Below are positions 9,384 through 17,416 of a DNA stretch of 64,000 bases, one piece after another. The stretch covers positions 1-64,000 of the forward strand of contig PAQV01000007.1 in the NCBI GenBank assembly GCA_002709405.1, written 5' to 3'. This DNA comes from Paracoccaceae bacterium (GTDB lineage: Bacteria > Pseudomonadota > Alphaproteobacteria > Rhodobacterales > Rhodobacteraceae). How positions within the stretch are numbered: the first letter of the stretch is position 1; every line of letters starts with the position of its first letter. Made by a program: the position numbers and the translations under genes. Under the pieces are notes generated by a model. It had not been told where the DNA came from, ran no database searches, and saw only the letters and a list, made by a program, of their open reading frames with translations.

Positions 9384-10856
9384 ATGTCCCCATCGAATGC
9401 CCCCCCTCTTGCGACACAGACCCGGATCTATCCGCTGATCATCTGCGGCGGCACCGGCACGCGCCTGTGGCCGCTGTCGCGGACGGCCGCGCCGAAACAG
9501 TTCCAGCGGATCAGCGGACCGGACAGCCTGACCTTCTTCCAGGCGGCCGTGCAACGCCACCGGGGGGCGCATTACCACGAGCCCTGCATCGTCACCGGCG
9601 CCCAGCATCGCGGCACCGTGGCGGCGCAGCTGCGCGAGATCCAGTCGGGCGGGCAGATCATCTGCGAACCGATGGGGCGCAACACCGGCCCGGCCGTGCT
9701 GGCCGCGGCGCGGGTGCTGATGGAACAGGATCCCGACGCGATTGTCGTCGTGATCCCGGCCGATCACGTCATCGAGGGACCGCTGACCCAGACGATCGTG
9801 TCCTGCCTTGCGGGGGCAAAGGCAGGCCACATCATCACGTTCGGCATCCCGCCGCGCTACGCGGAAAGCGGGTTCGGCTATATCATCGACGCGGGCGCGC
9901 TTGACGGGCAGGGGTGCCTGCGCAAGGTCGGCAGCTTCGTCGAAAAGCCGCCCGTCGACGCGGCCGAAAAGCTGATCGCGGCCGGCGGGGCCTACTGGGC
10001 CTCGGGGCTGTCGATGTTCGCCGCGGCAACGATCGACGCCGAGTACGCCAGTTTCGATCCGGCGACCCATGCCCATGTGACCGCCGCCGTGGACAAGGCC
10101 GAACGGACCAAGCAGGGGGTCTTCCTGGACGGCGACCAGTTCCGCATGGCCGCCAAGCAACCGACCGAACAGGCCGTGTTCGAACGCACCGAGCGGATCG
10201 CCCTGGCGCCTCTCAAGGTGGCCTGGGACGACGTTGGGTCGTGGCGCGCGATGTACGAGATCTCGCCGCGCGACCGTGATGGCAACGTGTTGCAGGGCGA
10301 CGTGCTGGCCTTCGGAGCCTCGAAGACCATGGTGCGGGCCGACAACAAGCTGGTCAGCGTCGTGGGCCTGTCGGATGTCGTCGTGATCGACACGCCCGAT
10401 GCCCTGCTGGTGGCCCACATGGACGCCACGCAGAACGTCAAGAACGTGGTCGAAACGCTCAAGGCCCAGGCCCGGCCGGAAACCGAGTACCACGCGCCCG
10501 TGGCGCCTCCGGTGGCGGCGGTCGAGTTGGACCCGACCCCGGGCGGCGTCAAGTCCGAGCGATTCAACTTGGGCACTGGCGAGATCGAGGCCGGCAAGGT
10601 GCTGGAACTGCCGCCCGGCCCGGCCACGCGCCAGGTGATCATCGTGCACGGCACGGTCCACGTGACCGGTGCGGGCTGGTCCAAGACGGTGTCCGAAGGC
10701 GGCCGGATCTATGGCGACATCAACGGCCCTATCCGGGTCGAGAACGCCGGCGACATGAAGGTGGAGCTGCTCTACGTCAATGTCGAAGCACGCGTGGTGG
10801 CCCCGGCCCACGAGGCGGCAACAGGTGCGGCCGTGCCGCTGGCAGGCCATGGCTAG
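9384..10856 (+). CDS. algA: Mannose-1-phosphate guanylyltransferase, AlgA-like with degenerate isomerase domain
   Basis: A 490-residue AlgA/ManC-type protein. The nucleotidyltransferase half is well preserved: CGGTGTRLWPLSR near residues 20-32, EPMGRNTGPA, and FVEKP near 187. It should make GDP-mannose from mannose-1-phosphate and GTP. The C-terminal cupin half, which in bifunctional AlgA isomerises fructose-6-phosphate, has lost the metal site. Where the family has HHHRAEHW, this protein reads PPGPATRQV, and the C-terminal EDDIxR element is missing. The cupin strands IIVHGTVHVTG remain. So only the guanylyltransferase step is predicted, and mannose-6-phosphate and the mutase AlgC must come from elsewhere. 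A good ribosome site (GGAG at about 9371) precedes the ATG. Confidence 0.92.
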   Translation: MSPSNAPPLATQTRIYPLIICGGTGTRLWPLSRTAAPKQFQRISGPDSLTFFQAAVQRHRGAHYHEPCIVTGAQHRGTVAAQLREIQSGGQIICEPMGRNTGPAVLAAARVLMEQDPDAIVVVIPADHVIEGPLTQTIVSCLAGAKAGHIITFGIPPRYAESGFGYIIDAGALDGQGCLRKVGSFVEKPPVDAAEKLIAAGGAYWASGLSMFAAATIDAEYASFDPATHAHVTAAVDKAERTKQGVFLDGDQFRMAAKQPTEQAVFERTERIALAPLKVAWDDVGSWRAMYEISPRDRDGNVLQGDVLAFGASKTMVRADNKLVSVVGLSDVVVIDTPDALLVAHMDATQNVKNVVETLKAQARPETEYHAPVAPPVAAVELDPTPGGVKSERFNLGTGEIEAGKVLELPPGPATRQVIIVHGTVHVTGAGWSKTVSEGGRIYGDINGPIRVENAGDMKVELLYVNVEARVVAPAHEAATGAAVPLAGHG

Positions 10857-12402
10857 GGCCGGGCGGGCAGGGATCCTCGGGGCGGCGCTGGCGACAGCGC
10901 TGGCCCTGACGGCGGCCCTGCCGCTGCAGGCGGCCAACGCCAATGATACGGCTGCGCAGGTGTCCCAGTTGCGCGGCCGGCTGTCGACCTTGTCGGCCAC
11001 GCTTGAAACCGAAGCGGCGGCACGAGCGCTGCCGCTCGACGCGCTGCTGGTGCAGCATGGGCTGGACCAGGTCGCTTCGCGCCTGGCCGCCGAGGAACGC
11101 GACAACACGCCTTTGCGCCCGGCGCGCATCAATGTGCCCAATGGGCCCGCGGCCACCGACCGGTCGGACCTGCGCTTGGCCCTGGCCATCCTGTCGCAAA
11201 GCTTTTCCGCCGACGACAACCCGGACGTCCTGCTGGCGCCCGGACCCGCCGGCGGCCATGAGGTCCTGGGCTTTCGGGGCGGACATGTCACCCTGGCCGA
11301 CCTGGATGCGGCGGGCGCCCTGGACCGCTCGGGCACCGAGGCCGGGCCGCGCCTGATCCGGCCGGTGATCCTGTGGGAGGACACCATCCTGCGCCTGTCG
11401 CCCGGCGACCGGCTGGCGCTAAGCCGGCCTGACGGGGCGTTCATCATCAGCTTTGGCCAGGTGCAGATCCACGAAGCCGAGCTGACCGTGGACGGGGGCG
11501 TCAACCCCTACAGCACTGAATTCGTGCCGTTCCTGACGGTCGGGGGCGGCGGCTCGCTGGTGATGGAAGACACCACCGTCCGGGGCCTGGGCTTTGGCTG
11601 GACCAACAAGTTTTCGGGCGTCTCCGTGGTGGCCCACCCGTTCATGCCACCGATCGGCACCAGCCGGATCGCGCGCAACGATTTCGAGAAGATCGTCACC
11701 CTGGTGTTGGCCGGGGCGGCGGATGTACACGTGACAGACAACCGGTTCCACGACGTGCGCGACAATGCGCTGCGGCTGGCCCGCGGGCCGCGCGCCCGGG
11801 TGCAGGGCAACCTGTTCTTCGGGCGCGGCCCGACCAATGCGATCCGCCTGCTGGATGGCACGTCCGACGCGGTGATGTCGGGCAACCTGCTGCTGGGCGG
11901 AAAGCGGGCCGGAATCCTGGTCGGGCGGGGCAGCGACCGCGTGCGCGTGACGGGCAACGTGATCTGGCGCCGCGACGGGGCGGCGATCAAGTTCGATGGC
12001 ACGGCCTGCGGCCAGGTCGCCCAAAATATCGCCATCGACGGCGAGCAGAAGGGCATCGAAGTGCGCCACAGCCCCGGCACCCTCGTGCACCGCAACCTGA
12101 TCAGCGGGGCACACAGCTCGGCGATCTGGGTGTCGGCGCAGCCGGTCGGATCGGTGACCCATCTGACCGAAAACATCCTCGTGCGGAACGGTGCGGGCCT
12201 GGCCACGGCCACGGCGCACAACATCGTGCTGCGGGGCAACGACCTGACCGCCCAGATGCCGCGCCTGGTCAGCGGAGACCTGATCCCCCAGAATGCCATC
12301 GTGGCCCAGGACCTGCGCGGCCGCACGCCGGTGCTGATCTCGGCCGGCGGGCGCAAGGACGTGCCGAACATGCCGGCGATTTGCGGAGGCGAGGGCGAAT
12401 GA
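10849..12402 (+). CDS. algG: AlgG-like periplasmic beta-helix protein lacking the epimerase DPHD motif
   Basis: 517 residues with a signal peptide (MARAGRAGILGAALATALAL...LQA). An N-terminal domain follows, then a right-handed beta-helix whose turns repeat a GN/DN pattern. RPVILWEDTILRLSPG, DGAFIISFGQVQI and VPFLTVGGGG align with the corresponding AlgG segments, so the family is clear. AlgG converts mannuronate to guluronate in the polymer and protects nascent chains. Its catalytic signature DPHD is not found anywhere here; the equivalent turn reads ALRLARG at about 307-313. I predict a structural rather than catalytic role. The ATG at 10849 overlaps the algA stop by 8 bp, implying translational coupling. 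Confidence 0.85.
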   Translation: MARAGRAGILGAALATALALTAALPLQAANANDTAAQVSQLRGRLSTLSATLETEAAARALPLDALLVQHGLDQVASRLAAEERDNTPLRPARINVPNGPAATDRSDLRLALAILSQSFSADDNPDVLLAPGPAGGHEVLGFRGGHVTLADLDAAGALDRSGTEAGPRLIRPVILWEDTILRLSPGDRLALSRPDGAFIISFGQVQIHEAELTVDGGVNPYSTEFVPFLTVGGGGSLVMEDTTVRGLGFGWTNKFSGVSVVAHPFMPPIGTSRIARNDFEKIVTLVLAGAADVHVTDNRFHDVRDNALRLARGPRARVQGNLFFGRGPTNAIRLLDGTSDAVMSGNLLLGGKRAGILVGRGSDRVRVTGNVIWRRDGAAIKFDGTACGQVAQNIAIDGEQKGIEVRHSPGTLVHRNLISGAHSSAIWVSAQPVGSVTHLTENILVRNGAGLATATAHNIVLRGNDLTAQMPRLVSGDLIPQNAIVAQDLRGRTPVLISAGGRKDVPNMPAICGGEGE

Positions 12403-13181
12403 CCATGACCCGTCTGTCTATTCTGGGCCTGTCCTTTCTGGGCCTGTGTGCCGCCCTGCTGCCGGCCTCCGTGGCCGCCCAGACGATCCCGGTGCCGCTG
12501 GCTGATACCTTGGAAACGCGGCAGGTGGCCGTCGTGGTCACGCCGGGCGTGCGCTCGATGGGCCAGGTGCCCTCGGCCCGGCTGCGCGACCTGCGCCGGC
12601 GGATGCACCAGGGCGTGGACCTACCCGTCTCGGCGCTGAAAGAGCTGGCCGATCTAGGTGACGGGCTGGCCGCACAGCGCTATGCGCGCAAGCTGCTGGA
12701 CCGACCCGGGGCGTCGGCCTCGGACATTGCCTATTACGCGGCCGTGGCCGTGGGCACGGGGCGGGTCTGGACCTTGCCCGACATGATCAAGGCCATGCGG
12801 TCGCTTGATCCGGCGACAGAGCCGCGGACCCGGGTGCGCAAGTATATCTCGGTGCTTTACGGCCATGCCTGGGGGGGCAATTCGCTGGCCCTGGACGCGG
12901 TCGAGGAATTCAACGGCGAGGGCCGGCTGTTCGGCGCGCTGACCGACACGACGCGCGAGCGCATGATCGCCCAGTCGGGCGAGAACGGCGGCGGCCGGCT
13001 GGAACTGAAATTGGCGCTGGCGCTGTTGGAAGACGGCGCGGCGACGGGCGGGATGACGGACCCGCAAAGGGACGAGACCCGGCGGCTGCTGGAACAGGCG
13101 GCCAGGGCCGACAGCCTGGCGGCCCGGGTGACGGCAGAGAACCTGCTGGCGCTGATGGAGGCGCAATACGGTGTGAATTGA
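12399..13181 (+). CDS. Exported Sel1/TPR-like protein of the alginate-type operon
   Basis: 260 residues with a signal peptide (LSFLGLCAALLPASVAA-Q). The mature part is all-helical and Ala/Leu-rich, with Sel1-like features such as LKELADLGDGLAAQRYARKLL near residues 66-86. No lipobox is present because the cysteine lacks a suitable preceding residue. Start is ATG 12399 in an ATGA overlap with algG, with GGAGG 10 bases upstream. The closest analogy is the AlgK scaffold lipoprotein, but at half its length it could instead be a partner of the very large AlgK-like protein encoded two genes downstream. I do not recognise it as AlgF. Function is inferred from position only. Confidence 0.72.
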   Translation: MTMTRLSILGLSFLGLCAALLPASVAAQTIPVPLADTLETRQVAVVVTPGVRSMGQVPSARLRDLRRRMHQGVDLPVSALKELADLGDGLAAQRYARKLLDRPGASASDIAYYAAVAVGTGRVWTLPDMIKAMRSLDPATEPRTRVRKYISVLYGHAWGGNSLALDAVEEFNGEGRLFGALTDTTRERMIAQSGENGGGRLELKLALALLEDGAATGGMTDPQRDETRRLLEQAARADSLAARVTAENLLALMEAQYGVN

Positions 13182-13236
13182 GGCACAGGCCGAGCGGGGC
13201 AAAAGACCCTGCCGGCCGGATTTGATGGTGGGGCAG

Positions 13237-14601
13237 ATGATGGGCAGAACCTGTGGAACGGGCAAGGGGGCCAAGGCCCTGACGCGGCGCGTATGCGCGG
13301 CGCTTTCGGCGTTGGCGGTGATGGCGGCAGGCGCGGGCGGGGCCCGGGCGGACACCGCCTATGGGTGCGGCGATTTGCTGACATCTTCCCTGGTGCCCAG
13401 CGTCGAGGGGGCGGACGGCACCTTCTTCCGGGTCGATCCCGACTTGATGTCTTATCACTGGATCGGCGCGCAAAGCATGACCCTGCTGGGCCAGCTGTCG
13501 GACCGCCTGGCCGAACACGGAACGCAGCTGATCTACGTGCCGGTGCCGACAAAGGCCCTGGCCATGCTGGGGCACCTGCCGGCCATCGCCGCCGATCTTG
13601 GCTTTGACGCCGAAATTGCGGCCTCGGTCTATGTCGAGATGCTGGATCGGCTGGATCGGGCCGGCGTGCGGGCCATCGACGCCCGCACGGTCCTGCGCAT
13701 GGCGGAAGAGACCGGCCACATGCCCTTCTTCGGCACCGACCCGCGCCTGACGCCCGCCGGGACCGAGGCCCTGGGCCGGGCCATCGCGGCAGAACTCCGC
13801 CAGCTGGGGGTGTCGGACGCGGACGGGGCTGCGGGCTTCCGCGTGCAAAGCCGTGGCGAAGTCGATCTGCCGTCGCCGCTGCGCACAAAGCTGCAAACCC
13901 ATTGCCTGTCCGACCTGCCGCCGGTCCGCCTGCCGGTCCTGGAAACCACGCGCGGCGTGGTGGCGGCTTCGGCCACGCTGGACGGGGCAGTGGCGCAGCC
14001 GCCGGTGGTCATCGTGGGCAGCGAGATCGCCGTCGATCCGGCGCTGGCCCTATCGGGCTTTGCCTCGGCCTATGCGCGGGTGGAAACCGCGGGGATCATG
14101 GTGCCCGGCGAGGATCGCCACGAGGATGCCTTCGGCGCGATTTCGTCCTACATGAGCAGCGCGGCCTTCGACATCGACCCGCCAAAGGTGCTGGTCTGGG
14201 TCAACCCGGTCTGGCTGCACCTGGACCGTCGCGGAAGCCGCCCCCTGCTGGAACTGATCGCCCTGGCCGGGCGCCGCTGCGTGACCGACCTGTCCACCAG
14301 CCCCATCGACGGCGGCGGCCTGACGGCCTCGCTGACCGGCGATTTGCCCCGGGGCGTCAGTCATGCGGCGCTTTTGCTGGACAGTGGCGGGCCGGCCATC
14401 GGGCGGGTGGAGTTCCGTTTCACCTCGGCCGACGGGGAAACCCGACGCCGCATCGTCGAACGTCATCCCGACCAGGAACCGACCGCTCGGGTGGCGATGC
14501 CCCTGGCCGGGATGTGGCCCGAGGGGGCCATGCGCATCGATATCCTGGGAGACGTCCCGCTGACGGCGCGCCCGCGCCTGAGCCTTTGCGAGGAGATCTG
14601 A
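13237..14601 (+). CDS. algX: AlgX-like SGNH-family protein with degraded acetyltransferase triad
   Basis: About 454 residues: an exported protein with an N-terminal SGNH-hydrolase-like domain and a C-terminal carbohydrate-binding-like domain from about 345, the AlgX layout. The family block FxGDxHWTP is represented by FFGTDPRLTP. Asp-168 is kept but the catalytic His is Arg-170. The nucleophile block VGTS reads VGSE at 260-263, so the Ser is displaced or lost. AlgX moves acetyl groups onto mannuronate, supplied through AlgI and AlgJ, and neither gene is present here. A polymer-binding role is more likely than O-acetylation. The start is uncertain among ATG 13225, 13237 and 13240; 13237 follows GGTGGGG. 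Confidence 0.82.
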   Translation: MMGRTCGTGKGAKALTRRVCAALSALAVMAAGAGGARADTAYGCGDLLTSSLVPSVEGADGTFFRVDPDLMSYHWIGAQSMTLLGQLSDRLAEHGTQLIYVPVPTKALAMLGHLPAIAADLGFDAEIAASVYVEMLDRLDRAGVRAIDARTVLRMAEETGHMPFFGTDPRLTPAGTEALGRAIAAELRQLGVSDADGAAGFRVQSRGEVDLPSPLRTKLQTHCLSDLPPVRLPVLETTRGVVAASATLDGAVAQPPVVIVGSEIAVDPALALSGFASAYARVETAGIMVPGEDRHEDAFGAISSYMSSAAFDIDPPKVLVWVNPVWLHLDRRGSRPLLELIALAGRRCVTDLSTSPIDGGGLTASLTGDLPRGVSHAALLLDSGGPAIGRVEFRFTSADGETRRRIVERHPDQEPTARVAMPLAGMWPEGAMRIDILGDVPLTARPRLSLCEEI

Positions 14602-14604
14602 GCC

Positions 14605-17406
14605 ATGAGCTTCATCCACGCCGCACCGCTCCGTCCCGCCATGCGTCGCCTGCCGCGCAAGACGCCAGGCGCCCGTGTCCTTGGCTGGCTTCTGGCCTCT
14701 GTGGTCGTGGCCGGGCTGGGGATGCCCGCCCATGCTCAGCCCCAGGTAGAGCCATTGCCGCTGGCCTTCCTGCCGCCGGACATGGCGCCTCGGGACCTGT
14801 GCAACCGGACCTCGCAGCCCCAGGGCGATGTCGAGCTGACCACCGAGGGCGACGACGAAGAGCTGACCGATCCCTACCGTCTTCGGTTCCTCAGCCAGGA
14901 TATCCGGTCCTATCAACGGCGGGACGCGGACCTGTATTTTGACTTCATCAACGAGCTGATCACCCGCAAGGCCGAGATCGACCCGGAGTACGCCGGCTTG
15001 GATGAAACCTTTGACCGCATCGACCTGCATGTCGCCGCCGAACGGTTCGACGAGCTGGTCGACAGCGGGCTTGTCTCTGGCCTGATGCGCGCGCCCGAGG
15101 GGCTGAGCAACAGGGATCTGGTGCGGATTGCCCAATACTACCGGATGGGTGTCGGCGTGACGCGGGACGTGGCCCGGGCCCAGGAGCTGATCCGCGAAGC
15201 GGCTTACGAAGGCCATGCCGGGGCGCTGCTGGAAATCACGCATATGCAGCGCCAGGGCCTGATGGTCGAGGGCTGGACCGCGCCTCTGGACCTGACGGTG
15301 ACCATGGCCTTCGGCGGGATGCTGGGGGAAATGACCCCGGGCGTCTGTTCCCGGGCCGAGCGGATCGCCCAGGAATACCTCAAGGGCGAAATGGTCGCCT
15401 TCAATCCCGATGTCGCGCTGGCCTGGCGCCGGTTCGCCGCCGATCTTGGCGGGGCCGAAGCCGCCTGGCGCGTGGTTGAATACCATCTGAATGCACCGGC
15501 CGAGCGCAAGGACAACGCCGAGATGCGCCATTACCTGCGCCGGGCCGTGGGGCTGGGGCGCAGCTTTTCGATGAGCGAGGCCGATGCGCTGGTGTCCAGC
15601 GGCCAGATCGCGCCGGAAGAGGTGGCGGACATCCTGGGCGACAACGTCAGCGCCGACGGGCTGCGGGCCGCGCGGTCTCTGCTGCCCTTCGTCGAGCTGG
15701 ACGTGAACATCGACGGCAAGACGGCCGACGACGACAGTTTCTACCTGCAGTACCTCGAAGAGATCTCGCGCCTGCCCTCGGCGGCCGGTCACGTGTTCAG
15801 CCGCCTCTCGGTCGAGGTGGCCGTGCGCCGTGGACGCTGGGCGGCCGAGGATGAAATCATCGCCCTGCTCGAAGAGGCCGTCCGGCGCGACGATTCCGAG
15901 GGCATGATGCGGCTGGCCCGCCGGATGATGCGCTATCGCCGGGATCCGGCCAGCGTGGCGCGGATGGAATCCCTGCTGATGGAGACGACCGACCGGTTCG
16001 GGCATTACTGGAGCATGAACATGCTGGAAGGCTATTACAGGTGCCAGGCCATGGAGGCTCCGATGCTGGCCGAAGCCAACCTGTGGGCAGCAAATTACGA
16101 TGCAACGCCCTGGGGGCACGTGCAGATCACGGCGACGGACCTGATCGCCCTGGACCCCTACAAGGATCCCGAAACAATCGCCCGGATCCAGACCCAGGGG
16201 CTTGCTGGGCGGATGACCGGGTTGGCCCAGCAGTCTCAGCGGGTTCAGTCGGGAGGCATGCCGTCGCTGACCGCCCTGCGCTACTGGGCCGAACAGCTGG
16301 ACAATTCCGATCAGGCGCTGGAGGCCTTCGCCGAGCTGCAGTTCGAACTGGCCACCAGCCCGGCCGAGCGGGCGCAGGCGGTGGAATTCTTCCGGCGGGT
16401 CTACCTGAACAACGGCGTGACCACCGCGCTTGACCTTGCCGTGGCCCTGATCGAGGACAATGGCCGCGATCCCGAGATCGCCGCCGAGATCATCGACCTG
16501 CTGACGCGGGCGGCCAACAGGGGTGAAGGGGCCGCGATCCGGCTGCTGGCCCGGTTGCAGGCCGACCGGATGCCCGAAGGGGCGGTCTACGCCCATTTCG
16601 CTGAAGTGATCGACGAACGCGGGGATTTCCTGGCCCTGATGTTCGCCATTCCGCACCTGGCCGACGACCAGCTGGACGATTACATCGACCGGGCCGTGTC
16701 GATCATGAGCTGCGGTACCAAGGACACCGATGAACTGGGCGAGGCCTATGCCCTGCGCGGACAGGGCGACATGTCGTATCACTGGCGCCAGGTCGGGCTG
16801 GCCGTGAAGGGCCACAACGTGCTGTCCAAGTTGCGGCTTTCGGACCTGCAGATGAGTTATTTCGACACTGGCGCGGCCCCGGGCCCGGTCGAGGTCGCCG
16901 AGCGCGCGCGCACCGAAGGCGGCCGGCTGGCGCACCGAAGGCTGTTCCTGTTGCAGGCCGATCCCGACCGGACCAGCTATGCGCCGAAAGAGGCCGCCGC
17001 GCAGATCGTGGCCGGCCTTGGCAAGGATGACTTGGCCTGGGCCTTCTCGGCCTATCGTTCGGCCGGTCCGGAAGTGCGGGAAATCGTTGCCGGCGAGGTC
17101 GACCTGATCGAGGTCTTCCGCAAGGGGGCCGAAACTGGCGATCGCCAGGTGGCCTATGCGCTGGGCATGATCCTGCGCGACACGGCGCAGGGGCCGGACG
17201 ATCTGGCGCGCTCGGCCCGCTGGCTGAGAGCGGCGGCCGTGGCCGGGCAGGACGATGCCATGGTCGAGCTGGCCTTTGCCCTGGGCTTCGGGCTGGGGGT
17301 CGACCCGGATCGGGCCGAAGCGCTGGAATGGCTTGATCGGGCCTCGGCCACCAATCATCCGAAGGCGGACGGGCTTGCTCACATGATCCGCGTTTCCTCT
17401 CAATAA
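14605..17406 (+). CDS. Very large exported Sel1/TPR repeat protein, AlgK-like scaffold
   Basis: 933 residues with a late signal peptide (hydrophobic 25-42, cleavage near AHA-QP). The rest is almost entirely helical repeats. Clear Sel1 units are GVGVTRDVARAQELIREAAYEGHAGAL near 170-200 and LGFGLGVDPDRAEALEWLDRAS near the C terminus. AlgK (about 475 residues, lipidated) ties the Alg8-Alg44 complex to AlgX and the AlgE outer-membrane pore. This protein is about twice as long and has no lipobox. With no algE in the operon, it may bridge more of the periplasm or dock on an unlinked exporter (inference). GAGGAGATCTGAGCC precedes ATG 14605; it starts 3 bp after algX. Confidence 0.8.
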   Translation: MSFIHAAPLRPAMRRLPRKTPGARVLGWLLASVVVAGLGMPAHAQPQVEPLPLAFLPPDMAPRDLCNRTSQPQGDVELTTEGDDEELTDPYRLRFLSQDIRSYQRRDADLYFDFINELITRKAEIDPEYAGLDETFDRIDLHVAAERFDELVDSGLVSGLMRAPEGLSNRDLVRIAQYYRMGVGVTRDVARAQELIREAAYEGHAGALLEITHMQRQGLMVEGWTAPLDLTVTMAFGGMLGEMTPGVCSRAERIAQEYLKGEMVAFNPDVALAWRRFAADLGGAEAAWRVVEYHLNAPAERKDNAEMRHYLRRAVGLGRSFSMSEADALVSSGQIAPEEVADILGDNVSADGLRAARSLLPFVELDVNIDGKTADDDSFYLQYLEEISRLPSAAGHVFSRLSVEVAVRRGRWAAEDEIIALLEEAVRRDDSEGMMRLARRMMRYRRDPASVARMESLLMETTDRFGHYWSMNMLEGYYRCQAMEAPMLAEANLWAANYDATPWGHVQITATDLIALDPYKDPETIARIQTQGLAGRMTGLAQQSQRVQSGGMPSLTALRYWAEQLDNSDQALEAFAELQFELATSPAERAQAVEFFRRVYLNNGVTTALDLAVALIEDNGRDPEIAAEIIDLLTRAANRGEGAAIRLLARLQADRMPEGAVYAHFAEVIDERGDFLALMFAIPHLADDQLDDYIDRAVSIMSCGTKDTDELGEAYALRGQGDMSYHWRQVGLAVKGHNVLSKLRLSDLQMSYFDTGAAPGPVEVAERARTEGGRLAHRRLFLLQADPDRTSYAPKEAAAQIVAGLGKDDLAWAFSAYRSAGPEVREIVAGEVDLIEVFRKGAETGDRQVAYALGMILRDTAQGPDDLARSARWLRAAAVAGQDDAMVELAFALGFGLGVDPDRAEALEWLDRASATNHPKADGLAHMIRVSSQ

Positions 17407-17416
17407 GGACCAGACG

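Noticed and set aside
12399-13181. Considered as AlgF or a small AlgE-like pore
   Set aside because: The mature protein is all-helical with Sel1-like repeats, and there is no beta-barrel alternation or AlgF-like pattern.
14050-17403. Very long antisense open frame opposite the algX/algK-like genes
   Set aside because: Long antisense frames are expected in GC-rich DNA with strong third-position bias. The translation is Gly/His/Arg-rich low-complexity without domains, and the plus-strand genes have clear family matches.
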